This document shows, one piece after another, positions 15,905 to 25,369 of a stretch of DNA of 64,000 nt. The position numbers and the translations under genes were made by a program. Each line of letters starts with the position of its first letter. Position 1 is the first letter of the stretch. A model generated the notes under the pieces. The model did no database searches. It saw nothing but the letters and a program-made list of their open reading frames with translations, and was not told the DNA's origin. The stretch is from positions 1-64,000 of the forward strand of contig CAZQJY010000004.1 of NCBI GenBank assembly GCA_964593465.1. Reading direction: 5' to 3'. The stretch comes from Mycosynbacter sp964593465 (lineage in GTDB: Bacteria; Patescibacteriota; Saccharimonadia; Saccharimonadales; Saccharimonadaceae).

Positions 15905-18001
15905 ATGCAAAAAGCACTCAATCGGATATTCTTGCCCAGTTTTCGCGGCTATAAACGACGATTATTAAAGAATGATTTTGTCGCAGCTATTGTAGTGACA
16001 GCAATTGCTATTCCAGAGAGTCTAGGTTTTGCGGCGATTGTTGGATTGCCTATTCAGACAGGTCTATATTGTGCGCTTTTGGCCCCAATCGTGTTTGCGG
16101 TGCTTACTTCTTCTAAGCGTCTGGTGGTGGGCGCGGATTCTGCCACAGCTGCACTAGTGGCGAGTGGTGCGGCTACTGTAGCTGCAGTTTCTTCATCAGA
16201 GTTTGCCGGCGCGGTTGCACTACTCGGTGTACTGACAGGCGTGATTTTACTGGCTATGAGTGTACTACGACTTGGCTTTTTGGCAGATCTTATCTCGCGA
16301 CCTGTGTTGATTGGCTTTTTGGCGGGTGTGGGTGTACAGCTCGTAGTGGGGCGACTCCCAGAGATGCTGGGTATCGAAGCGCACGGCGGATTATTGGTCA
16401 AGCTAGTGACACTGGTGACACATATTGATCATGTGCATTTACTAACATTTGCACTTTCATTGGGCACTTTTTCGATTATTATGCTAGCAGGTCATTTTCG
16501 CTTGCCGGGTGCGCTCATTGGCTTAGTAGTGGCAATTGCGGTCACGCAACTTTTCAATCTCACGAGTCATGGCATTGTGGTGATTGGTGATATTCCATCA
16601 GGTCTGCCGCATTTTTCTATTCCACACCTGTCTATCCCCGACATGATAGTAATGTTTAGCTCTGCACTTGCCATTGCAATTGTGATTTTGGCACAGAGTT
16701 CGGCAGTGATTCGTAGTTTTGCAGCCAAATACGACGAGCCAGTCGACGACAATAAGGATTTGATGGCGCTCGGTTTTGCCAACCTGGCTTCGGCGGTGAC
16801 ACAGGGTTTTGCGATTAACGGCAGTCCACCACGTTCGACAGCGGGCGAGGTAGCTGGCGGCAAATCACAAATGGTGAATGTGTTTATGGCACTGATGATT
16901 GGTAGTGTGCTACTTTTTGCTAGCGATGCGTTGGCGATGGTGCCGATGGCGGCGCTGGGTGCAGTAGTGTGTTCGATCGGCTTGCATCTTATCAAGCCTG
17001 CGCAGCTGCGGGATATTTGGCGAGCGCACAAAGCAGAGTTTGGTATTGCAATGCTGGCGCTCGGCGCTGTGGCAGTGCTTGGTGTACAGCAAGGTGTGAT
17101 GCTGGCCGTACTTGGTTCGCTAGTGGAGCGCTTGTGGCGAGAATACAGACCATCGGATGGTGTGTTGCTACGCGATGGCGAAATTAATGAGTGGGCGGCT
17201 ACGCGCATAGAGGGTAGTCATAAACATACGTCGCGCCCAGATGGCGTACTGATTTATCATTTCGAAAGTGACTTATTTTTTGAAAATGCAACGTATTTCT
17301 CGCGGCGTCTCAAGCGGGCAGTGGCAAATGCAAAGTACCCAGTAAAAAGTATCATACTTGATGCGGGTGCGATGAGTGATATCGACTACACAGGTGCAGC
17401 AACACTGCGACGAGTGATTGAACAGTTTGCGGCGGATGGTATTCAGTTTAGTATTGCCCACGTCTCCCCTTCTTTTGCCAAAATGCTACGGCAGTACAAG
17501 GTGACGAAACTCATTGGATCGCAAAACATCTATGATAGCCTGCGCTCTGCAGTGCAAGCACAGCCGAATACCAAGCGCTCGATTGTTGAGATGGTGCAAC
17601 GTCTCAACCTGTCTCCGCGAAGTTATGTTGTAATTGGTGGCGGTGTATTGGAGGTCTTAAATTTGCGAGAATCGGTGGTCGCTGATTTGGTAGTGAGTCA
17701 GAGAGTCTATAAAGAATTACGTGCGCGTGGCTGGAGCGAAGAAGTGCATGATGACGGTAAGAGGGTACTATCGCATAGAGGCTATAGTATCATGACAACG
17801 TTTATGGGGAGGGATCTCAAGCGGCTTGCCAAGGGCGCGTTTATGATGCATGGAGTGCGCTTTATGGGGCTGGATGATTTGATAGCAAGCAAGGAGAAGC
17901 TTGGTCGCTCCAAAGATTTAAGTGATGTGAAGTTGATTAAAACGTATCAGAAGCGTATGAAGGCGAAGAAGGACTTGGGTAAAAAAGCAGTAGGGCTGTA
18001 G
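15905..18001 (+). CDS. SulP-family anion transporter with STAS and C-terminal nucleotidyltransferase-like domain
   Basis: 698 residues. Residues 25-415 are a SulP/SLC26 membrane domain with about 10-12 hydrophobic segments (AIAIPESLGFAAIVGLPIQ at the start). Residues 445-555 form a cytosolic STAS domain (GVLIYHFESDLFFENA, IILDAGAMSDIDYTG). Most SulP-STAS proteins end here. This one has 140 more residues that look like a minimal nucleotidyltransferase fold: VVIGGGVLEVLNLRES (576-590), VADLVVSQRVYKELRARGW, then RFMGLDDLIASKEKLGR and SKDLSDVKLI (652-677), the usual C-terminal signature of such folds. Only one Asp of the usual D-x-D is seen. The anion (sulfate, bicarbonate or other) cannot be told. 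Confidence 0.85.
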   Translation: MQKALNRIFLPSFRGYKRRLLKNDFVAAIVVTAIAIPESLGFAAIVGLPIQTGLYCALLAPIVFAVLTSSKRLVVGADSATAALVASGAATVAAVSSSEFAGAVALLGVLTGVILLAMSVLRLGFLADLISRPVLIGFLAGVGVQLVVGRLPEMLGIEAHGGLLVKLVTLVTHIDHVHLLTFALSLGTFSIIMLAGHFRLPGALIGLVVAIAVTQLFNLTSHGIVVIGDIPSGLPHFSIPHLSIPDMIVMFSSALAIAIVILAQSSAVIRSFAAKYDEPVDDNKDLMALGFANLASAVTQGFAINGSPPRSTAGEVAGGKSQMVNVFMALMIGSVLLFASDALAMVPMAALGAVVCSIGLHLIKPAQLRDIWRAHKAEFGIAMLALGAVAVLGVQQGVMLAVLGSLVERLWREYRPSDGVLLRDGEINEWAATRIEGSHKHTSRPDGVLIYHFESDLFFENATYFSRRLKRAVANAKYPVKSIILDAGAMSDIDYTGAATLRRVIEQFAADGIQFSIAHVSPSFAKMLRQYKVTKLIGSQNIYDSLRSAVQAQPNTKRSIVEMVQRLNLSPRSYVVIGGGVLEVLNLRESVVADLVVSQRVYKELRARGWSEEVHDDGKRVLSHRGYSIMTTFMGRDLKRLAKGAFMMHGVRFMGLDDLIASKEKLGRSKDLSDVKLIKTYQKRMKAKKDLGKKAVGL

Positions 18002-18037
18002 CTCCTTCTGACAAAAATCTGCTATACTATAACAGAT

Positions 18038-19915
18038 ATGAATACTCAAGAAATCCGCAATGCTTATTTAAAATTCTTCGAAGACCGAGGACATATAATT
18101 GTCAAACGTGCACCACTTATTCTCACGGGCGATCCCACAACGCTATTTACTGGTAGCGGCATGCAGCCGATGATTCCGTATCTACTTGGCGAGCCACACC
18201 CGGAGGGTCAGCGGATTGTGGACTCGCAAACGTGCCTGCGCGCACAAGATATCGACGACATTGGCGACAATCGTCATACCACGTTCTTTGAAATGCTCGG
18301 CAATTGGAGTATGGGCGATTATTTCAAAGAACAGCAGATTGAGTGGATTGCTGAATTCCTCTTTGATGTCGTAGGTCTCGACCCAGAGAAGGTCTATGTG
18401 TCGTGCTACATCGGTAACGAAAAATACGGGATTCCACGTGACGAAGAAGCAATTGCGCTCTGGAGCAAGGTGTTTGAGTCTCGCGGTATCGAGCCAAAAG
18501 TTGTCGAGATTGGCTCGGCCGAAAACGGCGACAAAGTCGGTATGCAGGGTGGTCGTATTTTTCTCTACGACGGCCACGAAAACTGGTGGAGTCGTAATGG
18601 TAACGAAGAAAATACTCCAATAGGTGACCCATGCGGCCCTGACAGCGAGATGTTTTACGATTTTGGCGAAGTTGCACATGATCCAAGCTTTGGTGAGCCA
18701 CACCCAGCTAGCGACAGTGGGCGATTTATGGAGATTGGCAATAACGTGTTTATGGCATACAAAAAGGTAGCCGAGGGCAGATTTGAGCTTCTCGACAAAC
18801 CAAATATTGACCATGGATCTGGTCTAGAGCGTATCGCTGCAGCCAAACTAGGTAATCCAGATGTATTCCGTATTAGCCTCATGTGGCCAATCATTGAAAA
18901 GTTGCAGCAACTGAGTCATAAAAACTATGAGAGCCACACTGAAAGTATGCGCGTGATAGCAGACCATTTGCGTGCGGCGACGTTTCTCGCGGTAGATGGC
19001 TGTGTGCCAAGTAACAAAGAGCAGGGCTATGTCATGCGCCGTTTGCTCCGCCGCGCCATTCGATTTAGTTTCGACTTAGGTATAGAGCAGAACTTTTTGC
19101 AAGAGATTGTACCGGTGATTGCCGACCTCTATGCAAATGATTTTCCAGAGGTAAAAGCCAACCGCGACACAATAATAGCAGTACTAGTAAAGGAAGAGAA
19201 AGCCTTTCGCCAAACCTTGCGCAAGGGTCTCAAGCAGCTAGAAAAATTTGCCGAGACAGGTATTACAGGTGCCGAATTATTTACGCTCTATGACACTTAC
19301 GGGTTTCCAGTGGAACTAAGTACTGAAGAGGCATACAAACAAAGTATTGATCTGCCAGACGACTGGCGTAATCAGTTTGAAGCCAAGATGGCTGAGCAGC
19401 GCGCTCGCAGCCAAACAGCTGCCAAAGGTACATTCAAAGGCGGCCTGGGCGGTAGTACCATGGAGCACCGCAAGCTTCATACTGCTAATCACCTGATGTA
19501 TGCGGCACTCAAGCAAGTGGTGGGTGAGCACGTGACCCAGCATGGCAGCAATATCACCGAAGAACGCCTGCGTTTTGACTTCAACAACGACGGTAAAGTA
19601 TCTCGTGAACAGCTCGATGAAGTCGAAAGGCTTGTCAATCAGTGGATACAATGGGATTTACCGGTAAGCTACAAAGAGTATCCTACAGAAGAAGCATTTA
19701 AAATGGGTGCGATAGGTGCATTTGGTGATCGCTACGGTGATACTGTCAAGGTATATCAAATGGGTGAAGGTGACCACCGAGTGTCGTTTGAAATCTGCGG
19801 CGGCCCCCATGCTGATCATACTGGTCAACTCGCCGAGAACGGCAAAAAATTCAAAATTGTCAAAGAAGAAGCATCGAGTGCGGGGATTCGACGAGTCAAA
19901 GGCGTCCTTGCGTAA
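18038..19915 (+). CDS. alaS: alanyl-tRNA synthetase, short form without C-Ala domain
   Basis: Charges tRNA-Ala. The class II catalytic core begins MNTQEIRNAYLKFFEDRGH, with TLFTGSGMQPMIPYL, TFFEMLGNWSMGDYF and GSGLERIAA; the helical tRNA-recognition domain runs to about 460. The editing domain keeps both zinc motifs, HTANH (HxxxH) and CGGPH (CxxxH). The protein stops after RRVKGVLA at 625 residues, whereas most bacterial AlaRS have about 870, so the coiled coil and C-Ala/DHHA1 domain are absent. The stop is clean, with no sign of a downstream fragment in any frame. Extended -10 TGC-TATACT at 18020-18028, 9 nt before the ATG. Confidence 0.95.
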   Translation: MNTQEIRNAYLKFFEDRGHIIVKRAPLILTGDPTTLFTGSGMQPMIPYLLGEPHPEGQRIVDSQTCLRAQDIDDIGDNRHTTFFEMLGNWSMGDYFKEQQIEWIAEFLFDVVGLDPEKVYVSCYIGNEKYGIPRDEEAIALWSKVFESRGIEPKVVEIGSAENGDKVGMQGGRIFLYDGHENWWSRNGNEENTPIGDPCGPDSEMFYDFGEVAHDPSFGEPHPASDSGRFMEIGNNVFMAYKKVAEGRFELLDKPNIDHGSGLERIAAAKLGNPDVFRISLMWPIIEKLQQLSHKNYESHTESMRVIADHLRAATFLAVDGCVPSNKEQGYVMRRLLRRAIRFSFDLGIEQNFLQEIVPVIADLYANDFPEVKANRDTIIAVLVKEEKAFRQTLRKGLKQLEKFAETGITGAELFTLYDTYGFPVELSTEEAYKQSIDLPDDWRNQFEAKMAEQRARSQTAAKGTFKGGLGGSTMEHRKLHTANHLMYAALKQVVGEHVTQHGSNITEERLRFDFNNDGKVSREQLDEVERLVNQWIQWDLPVSYKEYPTEEAFKMGAIGAFGDRYGDTVKVYQMGEGDHRVSFEICGGPHADHTGQLAENGKKFKIVKEEASSAGIRRVKGVLA

Positions 19916-19950
19916 GTAGCTCGTAGCCTCAAAGTAGCTTCGCGGCTGCC

Positions 19951-20799
19951 TTATTCGATAGGATGAAGTGCCTTGATGGCGTCATTGAGCGATATATAGG
20001 CAAGCTCGGGATCAATTCTCGTCATTTGCAGTACTTCTTGCTCTGTGACGTGCCCACTGCCACGAGACGAAATCTCATGCGTTGTAGTGGCAATCGGGGA
20101 GTTATTGATGCTATTGATTGTCACATCGTAGGTAAGTGCACGCGAGATTCCGGAGTCAGTCGAGCTGCCTGTTGCAGTAGAGACGTCCACTACGTAGCGC
20201 ATTGTATGTGTATTGATGTCCTGTGCGATAAATTCAACAGATGCTTCCTGGCTTGTTGTGTAGCGATAGCGTTCTTCTGAGAAATGGGTTGCATCAGGTG
20301 TGTCAGCAGCCTTGAAGCGAAGGAGCTCTGCAATTTGCCAGATATACTCCGAAGTAACAGGTCTATCTAGGTAATGGGATAGATCAAGGTCCGTGTTACT
20401 GGCAATGATACCAAATGCATCTAGTAGGTTGCGAGTATAGACATTGGAGGTGTACTGGTAGGCGACATTGAAGTCCATAAAGGCAGGCTTGTAGGATAAG
20501 CTGATAGGGCTATTGTTGTCGTTACCTCCGTAGAAGGTGGTTTCAAAACGCTCGATGCTACCCTTGGCATCCTGATATAGCTCAAGGTCGAATTGTCGAC
20601 CTGTTACTTGGTCTGCTAAAGCATGTTCATATATGGCTATATGTCGATCCGGAGAAGTGTTATGTCGTCTTAAGCTATCTTTGAGCTCAACAATACTACT
20701 TGTGAGGAGGTAGTGTTGCTCAGCATCCATTGTAACTGGAGCAGAGCGACGAATGTCCTTACGTGATGGAATTGCCTCTGGTGTTGAATACTCACTCAT
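19951..20799 (-). CDS. hypothetical protein
   Basis: 282 residues, acidic, no membrane segment or signal peptide. N-terminal helices (DAEQHYLLTSSIVELKDSL), a middle alpha/beta part (FDLELYQDAKGSIERFETTFYGG) and a C-terminal beta-rich part rich in Thr and Ser (EFIAQDINTHTMRYVVDVSTA). The start is well supported: minus-strand -10 TATAAT (20814-20809) ends 9 nt before the ATG. I recognise no family. It is convergent with alaS, 35 nt apart. Confidence 0.75.
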   Translation of the reverse strand: MSEYSTPEAIPSRKDIRRSAPVTMDAEQHYLLTSSIVELKDSLRRHNTSPDRHIAIYEHALADQVTGRQFDLELYQDAKGSIERFETTFYGGNDNNSPISLSYKPAFMDFNVAYQYTSNVYTRNLLDAFGIIASNTDLDLSHYLDRPVTSEYIWQIAELLRFKAADTPDATHFSEERYRYTTSQEASVEFIAQDINTHTMRYVVDVSTATGSSTDSGISRALTYDVTINSINNSPIATTTHEISSRGSGHVTEQEVLQMTRIDPELAYISLNDAIKALHPIE

Positions 20800-20840
20800 A
20801 CTATTTTTATTATAGCATAAATATCATAAAAACACAACCT

Positions 20841-20870
20841 TTGCCACCATAAGCACAACTGGTATATAAT
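20841..20870 (+). promoter_or_regulatory. promoter of the FtsA-like operon
   Basis: TTGCCA (20841-20846), an 18-bp spacer and TATAAT (20865-20870), 10 nt before the ATG at 20881. It is divergent from the -10 box of the hypothetical gene at 20799. Confidence 0.65.
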
Positions 20871-20880
20871 AAATACAACT

Positions 20881-22146
20881 ATGGTTTTCAGTAAAATACG
20901 TAAAAAAGCAAATGAGTCTATTGATCGCAACTATATTGTGGCGGTAGATATTGGTACAGAATTTGTCAAAGCAATGATTGCCCGTGTTGAGGGAGACACC
21001 CTTGAAGTAGTAGGCGTGGGAAGGGTTCGCCAGGACGTGAGCGACATGCACTCTGGTGCTATAGCAGATATATCTGGCGTGGTACGTAACTGCGAGGAGG
21101 CACTAGCCGAAGCCGAAGATCAGGCTGGCCTGCAGGCAAAGCGTGCAGTGATTGGTATTGCTGGTGAGCTCGTCAAAGGTACGACAAATACCATTCGCTA
21201 TCGCAGGCCACAGCCAGATCGTCCACTTGACGAAGCCGAGATGGAGTTTATTATCGACAAAGTGCAAGAGCGAGCACAGGTTAAGGCGCAGCGGCAAATA
21301 GCTATCGAGACTGGTAACGAGGATGTTGAGATTAAGCTTGTCAACAGTGCGCTTGTAGGTATACATATCGATGGCTACAAGGTGTCAAATCCGCTTGGAT
21401 TCCAGGGCAAGGACGTCTCAGTGCAGATATATACTGCTTTTGCGCCAATGGTGCACATCGGTGCCTTAGAACGTGTGGCGGATGAACTGGCATTAGAGCT
21501 TGTAGCAGTTGCGGCAGAGCCATTTGCGGTGAGTCGTAGCGTACTTGGTACCGATGCAAGCAGCAATTTTACTGCAATCCTTGCCGATGTAGGTGGTGGT
21601 ACGACCGACATTGCGGTTGTTAATGACGGAGGTGTCGAGGGTACCAAGATGTTTGGTATCGGTGGCCGCAGCTTTACGCGCACGATCGCAAACGAGCTTG
21701 ATCTTACGTATGATCAAGCCGAAAAACTCAAACTCAACATCGACAACGAAAACATCAAGCCGGCTATTAAGAAGCATCTAGAGTCAGCAATCGACAAGAC
21801 GTTGGATGTATGGCTCGCTGGCGTTGAGCTGGCGCTTAGCGAATTTGACTCAGTAGACCATCTGCCAAATCGTATTTTGCTGTGTGGCGGCGGCTCAAGC
21901 CTAACAGAGCTTGTTGATGCATTGAGCGAGCAAGAGTGGTACAAAGAACTGCCATTTACCCGCAAGCCAACCGTACATCATATTCAGCCATCTGAAGTGC
22001 TAGGCATCAAAGACAAGACCGGCACAATTAAAGATCATACGTTCATTACTGCCATGGGGTTGCTCCGTGTTGGATATGATACAATATTAGGCAGTAGCGA
22101 AAGCGACAATATAAAAGAAAAACTAAATCGGATCCTCAGGATATAA
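20881..22146 (+). CDS. FtsA-like actin-family ATPase
   Basis: 421 residues. Phosphate-1 motif VAVDIGTEFVKAMIAR (from residue 21), an SHS2/1C-like insertion (AVIGIAGELVKGTTNTI), phosphate-2 LADVGGGTTDIAVV (near 237), adenosine motif NRILLCGGGSSLTEL, and an amphipathic C-terminal helix (IKEKLNRILRI) like the FtsA membrane-targeting tail. It could be the division FtsA or a PilM-like paralogue. The adjacency to a baseplate-J-like single-pass membrane protein, without ftsZ or ftsQ, favours a dedicated envelope assembly role; this is inference. The stop is immediately followed by the next ATG. Confidence 0.85.
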   Translation: MVFSKIRKKANESIDRNYIVAVDIGTEFVKAMIARVEGDTLEVVGVGRVRQDVSDMHSGAIADISGVVRNCEEALAEAEDQAGLQAKRAVIGIAGELVKGTTNTIRYRRPQPDRPLDEAEMEFIIDKVQERAQVKAQRQIAIETGNEDVEIKLVNSALVGIHIDGYKVSNPLGFQGKDVSVQIYTAFAPMVHIGALERVADELALELVAVAAEPFAVSRSVLGTDASSNFTAILADVGGGTTDIAVVNDGGVEGTKMFGIGGRSFTRTIANELDLTYDQAEKLKLNIDNENIKPAIKKHLESAIDKTLDVWLAGVELALSEFDSVDHLPNRILLCGGGSSLTELVDALSEQEWYKELPFTRKPTVHHIQPSEVLGIKDKTGTIKDHTFITAMGLLRVGYDTILGSSESDNIKEKLNRILRI

Positions 22147-23802
22147 ATGAATAAAGACGTAATCTATATCGATGTTGAAGATGACATTACCGCGATAATT
22201 GGTAAGGTTAAGGACAGCAAGCAGAAAATTGTTGCGCTAGTGCCCCCAAAGCGCACAGGAGTGCTGCAGAGTGCTGTCAACCTGCGTCTTTTGCAGCGTA
22301 CCGCTAAGGGTGCTGACAAGCGTCTTGTGCTGATTACTAACGACCAGTCTCTAATACCGCTTGCAGCAGGAGCGGGTATACCAGTGGCCAAAAACCTGCA
22401 GAGCAAACCCGAGATTCCAGAGATTGCTGCACTCAAGGTAGACGACGAAGACGATATCATCGATGGCTCCCAGCTTCCCGTGGGTGATCATGCGTCTAGT
22501 GTTGAGTCGCCTGCCACACGTGCTGCCAGCAAACACATCCCAATTACAGATAGTGAAAAGCCGCGTACAGCGTCACCAAAAGAGCCAGCCTCTCCACGCA
22601 AGGCAGCTGCTACCGGCAAGGTTCCAAATTTTAACGCGTTTCGTAAAAAGCTTATCATTATTATCGTCGCAATACTTGCGCTTATAGGGTTCTTGGTATG
22701 GGCAATTGTGTTTGCACCTAAGGCGACTATCCAAGTGACAACCAAAACAAGTGGTGTCAGTGTATCGACTTCTGCCGAAGTTGGCTCATCTAAGCAGACC
22801 GATGCTACGAAAGGCACGCTACGTTCGGTACGTGTGGAGGAGAAGCAAGAGGCGAGTGTTGAGTTCGCTGCGACTGGTACGGAGGAGCAAGGTGAAGCCG
22901 CTGCTGGCACAATGACACTTTCAAAATCGTCACCAGGATCAAAGACTATCCCTGTCGGTACGGGCTTTAGCAACGGAGATTGTACGTTTGTTACTCGTAC
23001 TGAGGCAACTGTACCAGGCGCCTCGCCTTCATGGAATGGCTCCGGCTTTAGTACAATTGCTGGTACGGTTGATGTGCGGGTTAGAGCAACTGCTATTGGC
23101 GAGCAGTGCAATCTCTCTTCTCGCGCATATGAGTCAACTGTAGATGGTATAGCTGCGTCTGGCGGTGATATGTCCGGTGGTGTGAAAAAGACCCTCAAGA
23201 TCGTCACTCAGTCAGATGTACAAAAAGCATCCGAAAAGCTGACCAAGCAAAACGACTCTGGTATTAAGTCAAAGCTGCAACAAAAGTTCGGTAGTGACGT
23301 AAAGGCAGTCGAATCAAGCTTCCAGTTACTTAAATCTGACACAGAAGCCTCACCAAAGGTAGGCGAGGAAGCGGCCGACGGCAAAGCAAAGCTAACTGCA
23401 ACTATGGTGCATAGTATGGATGGTGTAGCCAATGCAGATCTAGAAGACTTCATTGAGGGTGCGGTAAAAGCAAAACTGTCCAAAGAAAATGATCAGCGAC
23501 TCTATGATGCGGGACTTTCAACGGTACAGCTGGCGGATTTTGCAGCCACAGATGCTGGCGGCACCTTACAGATTCGTGCAACAGCTCAGGTTGGCCCACA
23601 GATATCGGATGAAGAAGTGAAAAACCGAGTTCGTGCCAAGCGTGTTGGTGAAATTCAAACAGACCTTGAGTCGATCCAGGGTGTCGATAGTGTAGACGTG
23701 AAGCTCTCGCCGTTTTGGGTGAGTAAAGTACCAGATAATGATAGCAAGATTAAAGTTGAGTTCAAACTTATAAACACCGCCAGCGATGACTCGAAAAACT
23801 AA
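22147..23802 (+). CDS. single-pass membrane protein with baseplate-J/gp47-like extracellular region
   Basis: 551 residues. The cytosolic residues 1-110 form an alpha/beta domain (VIYIDVEDDITAIIGKVK, KIVALVPPKRTGVLQSAVNL, RLVLITNDQSLIPLAAGAG), followed by a Pro/Ser/Lys-rich linker, one membrane segment near 175-195 (LIIIIVAILALIGFLVWAIV) and about 350 outside residues that are beta-rich and then helical, resembling the baseplate J/gp47 family seen in many CPR genomes. The final part (FWVSKVPDNDSKIKVEF) is strand-like. It directly abuts the FtsA-like gene, so the two products probably act together across the membrane. Confidence 0.75.
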   Translation: MNKDVIYIDVEDDITAIIGKVKDSKQKIVALVPPKRTGVLQSAVNLRLLQRTAKGADKRLVLITNDQSLIPLAAGAGIPVAKNLQSKPEIPEIAALKVDDEDDIIDGSQLPVGDHASSVESPATRAASKHIPITDSEKPRTASPKEPASPRKAAATGKVPNFNAFRKKLIIIIVAILALIGFLVWAIVFAPKATIQVTTKTSGVSVSTSAEVGSSKQTDATKGTLRSVRVEEKQEASVEFAATGTEEQGEAAAGTMTLSKSSPGSKTIPVGTGFSNGDCTFVTRTEATVPGASPSWNGSGFSTIAGTVDVRVRATAIGEQCNLSSRAYESTVDGIAASGGDMSGGVKKTLKIVTQSDVQKASEKLTKQNDSGIKSKLQQKFGSDVKAVESSFQLLKSDTEASPKVGEEAADGKAKLTATMVHSMDGVANADLEDFIEGAVKAKLSKENDQRLYDAGLSTVQLADFAATDAGGTLQIRATAQVGPQISDEEVKNRVRAKRVGEIQTDLESIQGVDSVDVKLSPFWVSKVPDNDSKIKVEFKLINTASDDSKN

Positions 23803-24196
23803 TCTCATCTGCCTGGATGTAGGCGAACGACGTATCGGGGTGGCCATAGCCGACACAAACGTGCGAATCGCTATTCCCTACGACACGATAGAAGTCGACG
23901 GTACGGAAATACGTCAGATTGCCGAATTGGCGGTACGCGAAGATGCGGGCGAGATTGTTGTAGGTTATCCACGCAATCAGCAGGGCGAAGCTACCGCACA
24001 GTCCGAATACGTCCAGGAGTTTGCCGAGCAGCTAGAGGATATCGCCAAGGTGGTGTTTCAGGATGAATCATTGACAAGCGTGTTGGCCGAAAACCGCCTC
24101 AAATCTCGTGGCAAGCCATACCAAAGAGGTGATATCGACAAAGAAGCAGCAGCTATTATACTGCAAGATTACGTAGAGCAGCACTATGCAGGATAA
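23786..24196 (+). CDS. ruvX: putative pre-16S rRNA nuclease / Holliday junction resolvase (YqgF/RuvX)
   Basis: 136 residues with the RNase H-like YqgF fold: LICLDVGERRIGVAIAD at the start, IVVGYPRNQQGE, VVFQDESLTSV and a closing DIDKEAAAIILQDYV with the third acidic residue. Members process the 5' end of 16S rRNA and have been proposed to resolve recombination junctions. The ATG overlaps the preceding gene by 17 nt, and the stop overlaps mltG by 11 nt. Confidence 0.92.
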   Translation: MTRKTNLICLDVGERRIGVAIADTNVRIAIPYDTIEVDGTEIRQIAELAVREDAGEIVVGYPRNQQGEATAQSEYVQEFAEQLEDIAKVVFQDESLTSVLAENRLKSRGKPYQRGDIDKEAAAIILQDYVEQHYAG

Positions 24197-25334
24197 TCCA
24201 CAGCCAACTCAGGCGCCATCTTCGGCCACCAAATCACCTGTGCCGGCTCCAGAGAAGCCACCCACCACAGATCCGAGCCCTCCGGCGCCGCTTACGGTCA
24301 AAAAACAGCGTCATACTTGGCGATGGATTATTGGTACGCTGGCGGCGCTTCTAGTTGCTGCCCTTGTGGCGGTCGGAGGTGCGTGGTATTGGTATCAGCA
24401 ACAGCTCACTTCACCAAATCCACAGTCGCAGGAAGCGGTGCGGTTTAATGTAAAATCTGGCTATACAGGTACAGATGTTGCCGCAGGTCTTGCAGAGGCT
24501 GGACTCATCAAAAATCAACGTGCATTTGAAATTTACTATCGATTTAATCATCAAGCAGGCCTCAAGGCCGGTGTCTACCTGCTGTCAAAAGATATGAGTG
24601 TAGAGGAGATTGTGACGCATCTCGAAAAGGGTAAGCCAGATGAGTTTGCACTAACGTTTTTGCCGGGAGGTACTATATCCGATGCAAAAAAGGTGCTTAC
24701 AGATGCAGGCTATGCAGTGGCAGATGTAGATGCTGCATTTAGGAAAACGTACGATCATCCGTTATTTACAGATAAGCCTGTCGATATTGGGCTTGAGGGG
24801 TATATCTATGGGGACACCTATAATTTCTACACTGGCGCCAAAGTAGAAGAGGTTCTGAATATACTTTTTGATCATATGTATCAGGCAATTACTACCAATA
24901 AACTCATCGACGCATACAAAGCACAAGGGATGAATCTCTACCAAGGTATTACCCTCGCTTCAATCATCCAAAAAGAAGTCGCGCATCCAGATGATATGGC
25001 CATTGTGTCACAGATATTCCACAAGAGGTTGCGCGAAGATGTGTCGCTTGGTGCTGACGCGACATTTGTCTATGCAGCTCGCCAGATGGGCGTTGCACCA
25101 GATGTTGGACTCGATTCACCTTACAATACGCGCATCCATAAGGGACTGCCGCCGACACCAATATCTTCGCCAGGCAAGACTGCACTTATAGCAGCCGGCA
25201 ACCCAGCTGATACTGACTATCTCTACTTTGTATCTGGTGATGATGGTAAAAACTATTATTCCAAGACGAATGAAGAGCACGAGCGTTTGACGCGTGAACA
25301 CTGTATACAAAACTGTATTTTGCCACAACAATAA
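24186..25334 (+). CDS. mltG: endolytic murein transglycosylase
   Basis: A membrane-anchored enzyme that cuts nascent glycan strands and sets their length. A Pro-rich cytosolic tail of about 40 residues and one membrane segment (IIGTLAALLVAALVAVGGAW) precede a LysM-like subdomain (VKSGYTGTDVAAGLAEAGLI) and the YceG catalytic domain: LEGYIYGDTYNFYTG, ASIIQKEVAHPDD with the catalytic Glu, DSPYNTRIHKGLPPTPIS, YLYFVSGDDG. At 382 residues it is of usual size. It is the last gene of the FtsA-like operon, next to ruvX as in many bacteria. Confidence 0.94.
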   Translation: MQDNPQPTQAPSSATKSPVPAPEKPPTTDPSPPAPLTVKKQRHTWRWIIGTLAALLVAALVAVGGAWYWYQQQLTSPNPQSQEAVRFNVKSGYTGTDVAAGLAEAGLIKNQRAFEIYYRFNHQAGLKAGVYLLSKDMSVEEIVTHLEKGKPDEFALTFLPGGTISDAKKVLTDAGYAVADVDAAFRKTYDHPLFTDKPVDIGLEGYIYGDTYNFYTGAKVEEVLNILFDHMYQAITTNKLIDAYKAQGMNLYQGITLASIIQKEVAHPDDMAIVSQIFHKRLREDVSLGADATFVYAARQMGVAPDVGLDSPYNTRIHKGLPPTPISSPGKTALIAAGNPADTDYLYFVSGDDGKNYYSKTNEEHERLTREHCIQNCILPQQ

Positions 25335-25369
25335 GGTAGTACAGAATTTGTAAGCGCAAGCAATAAGTA

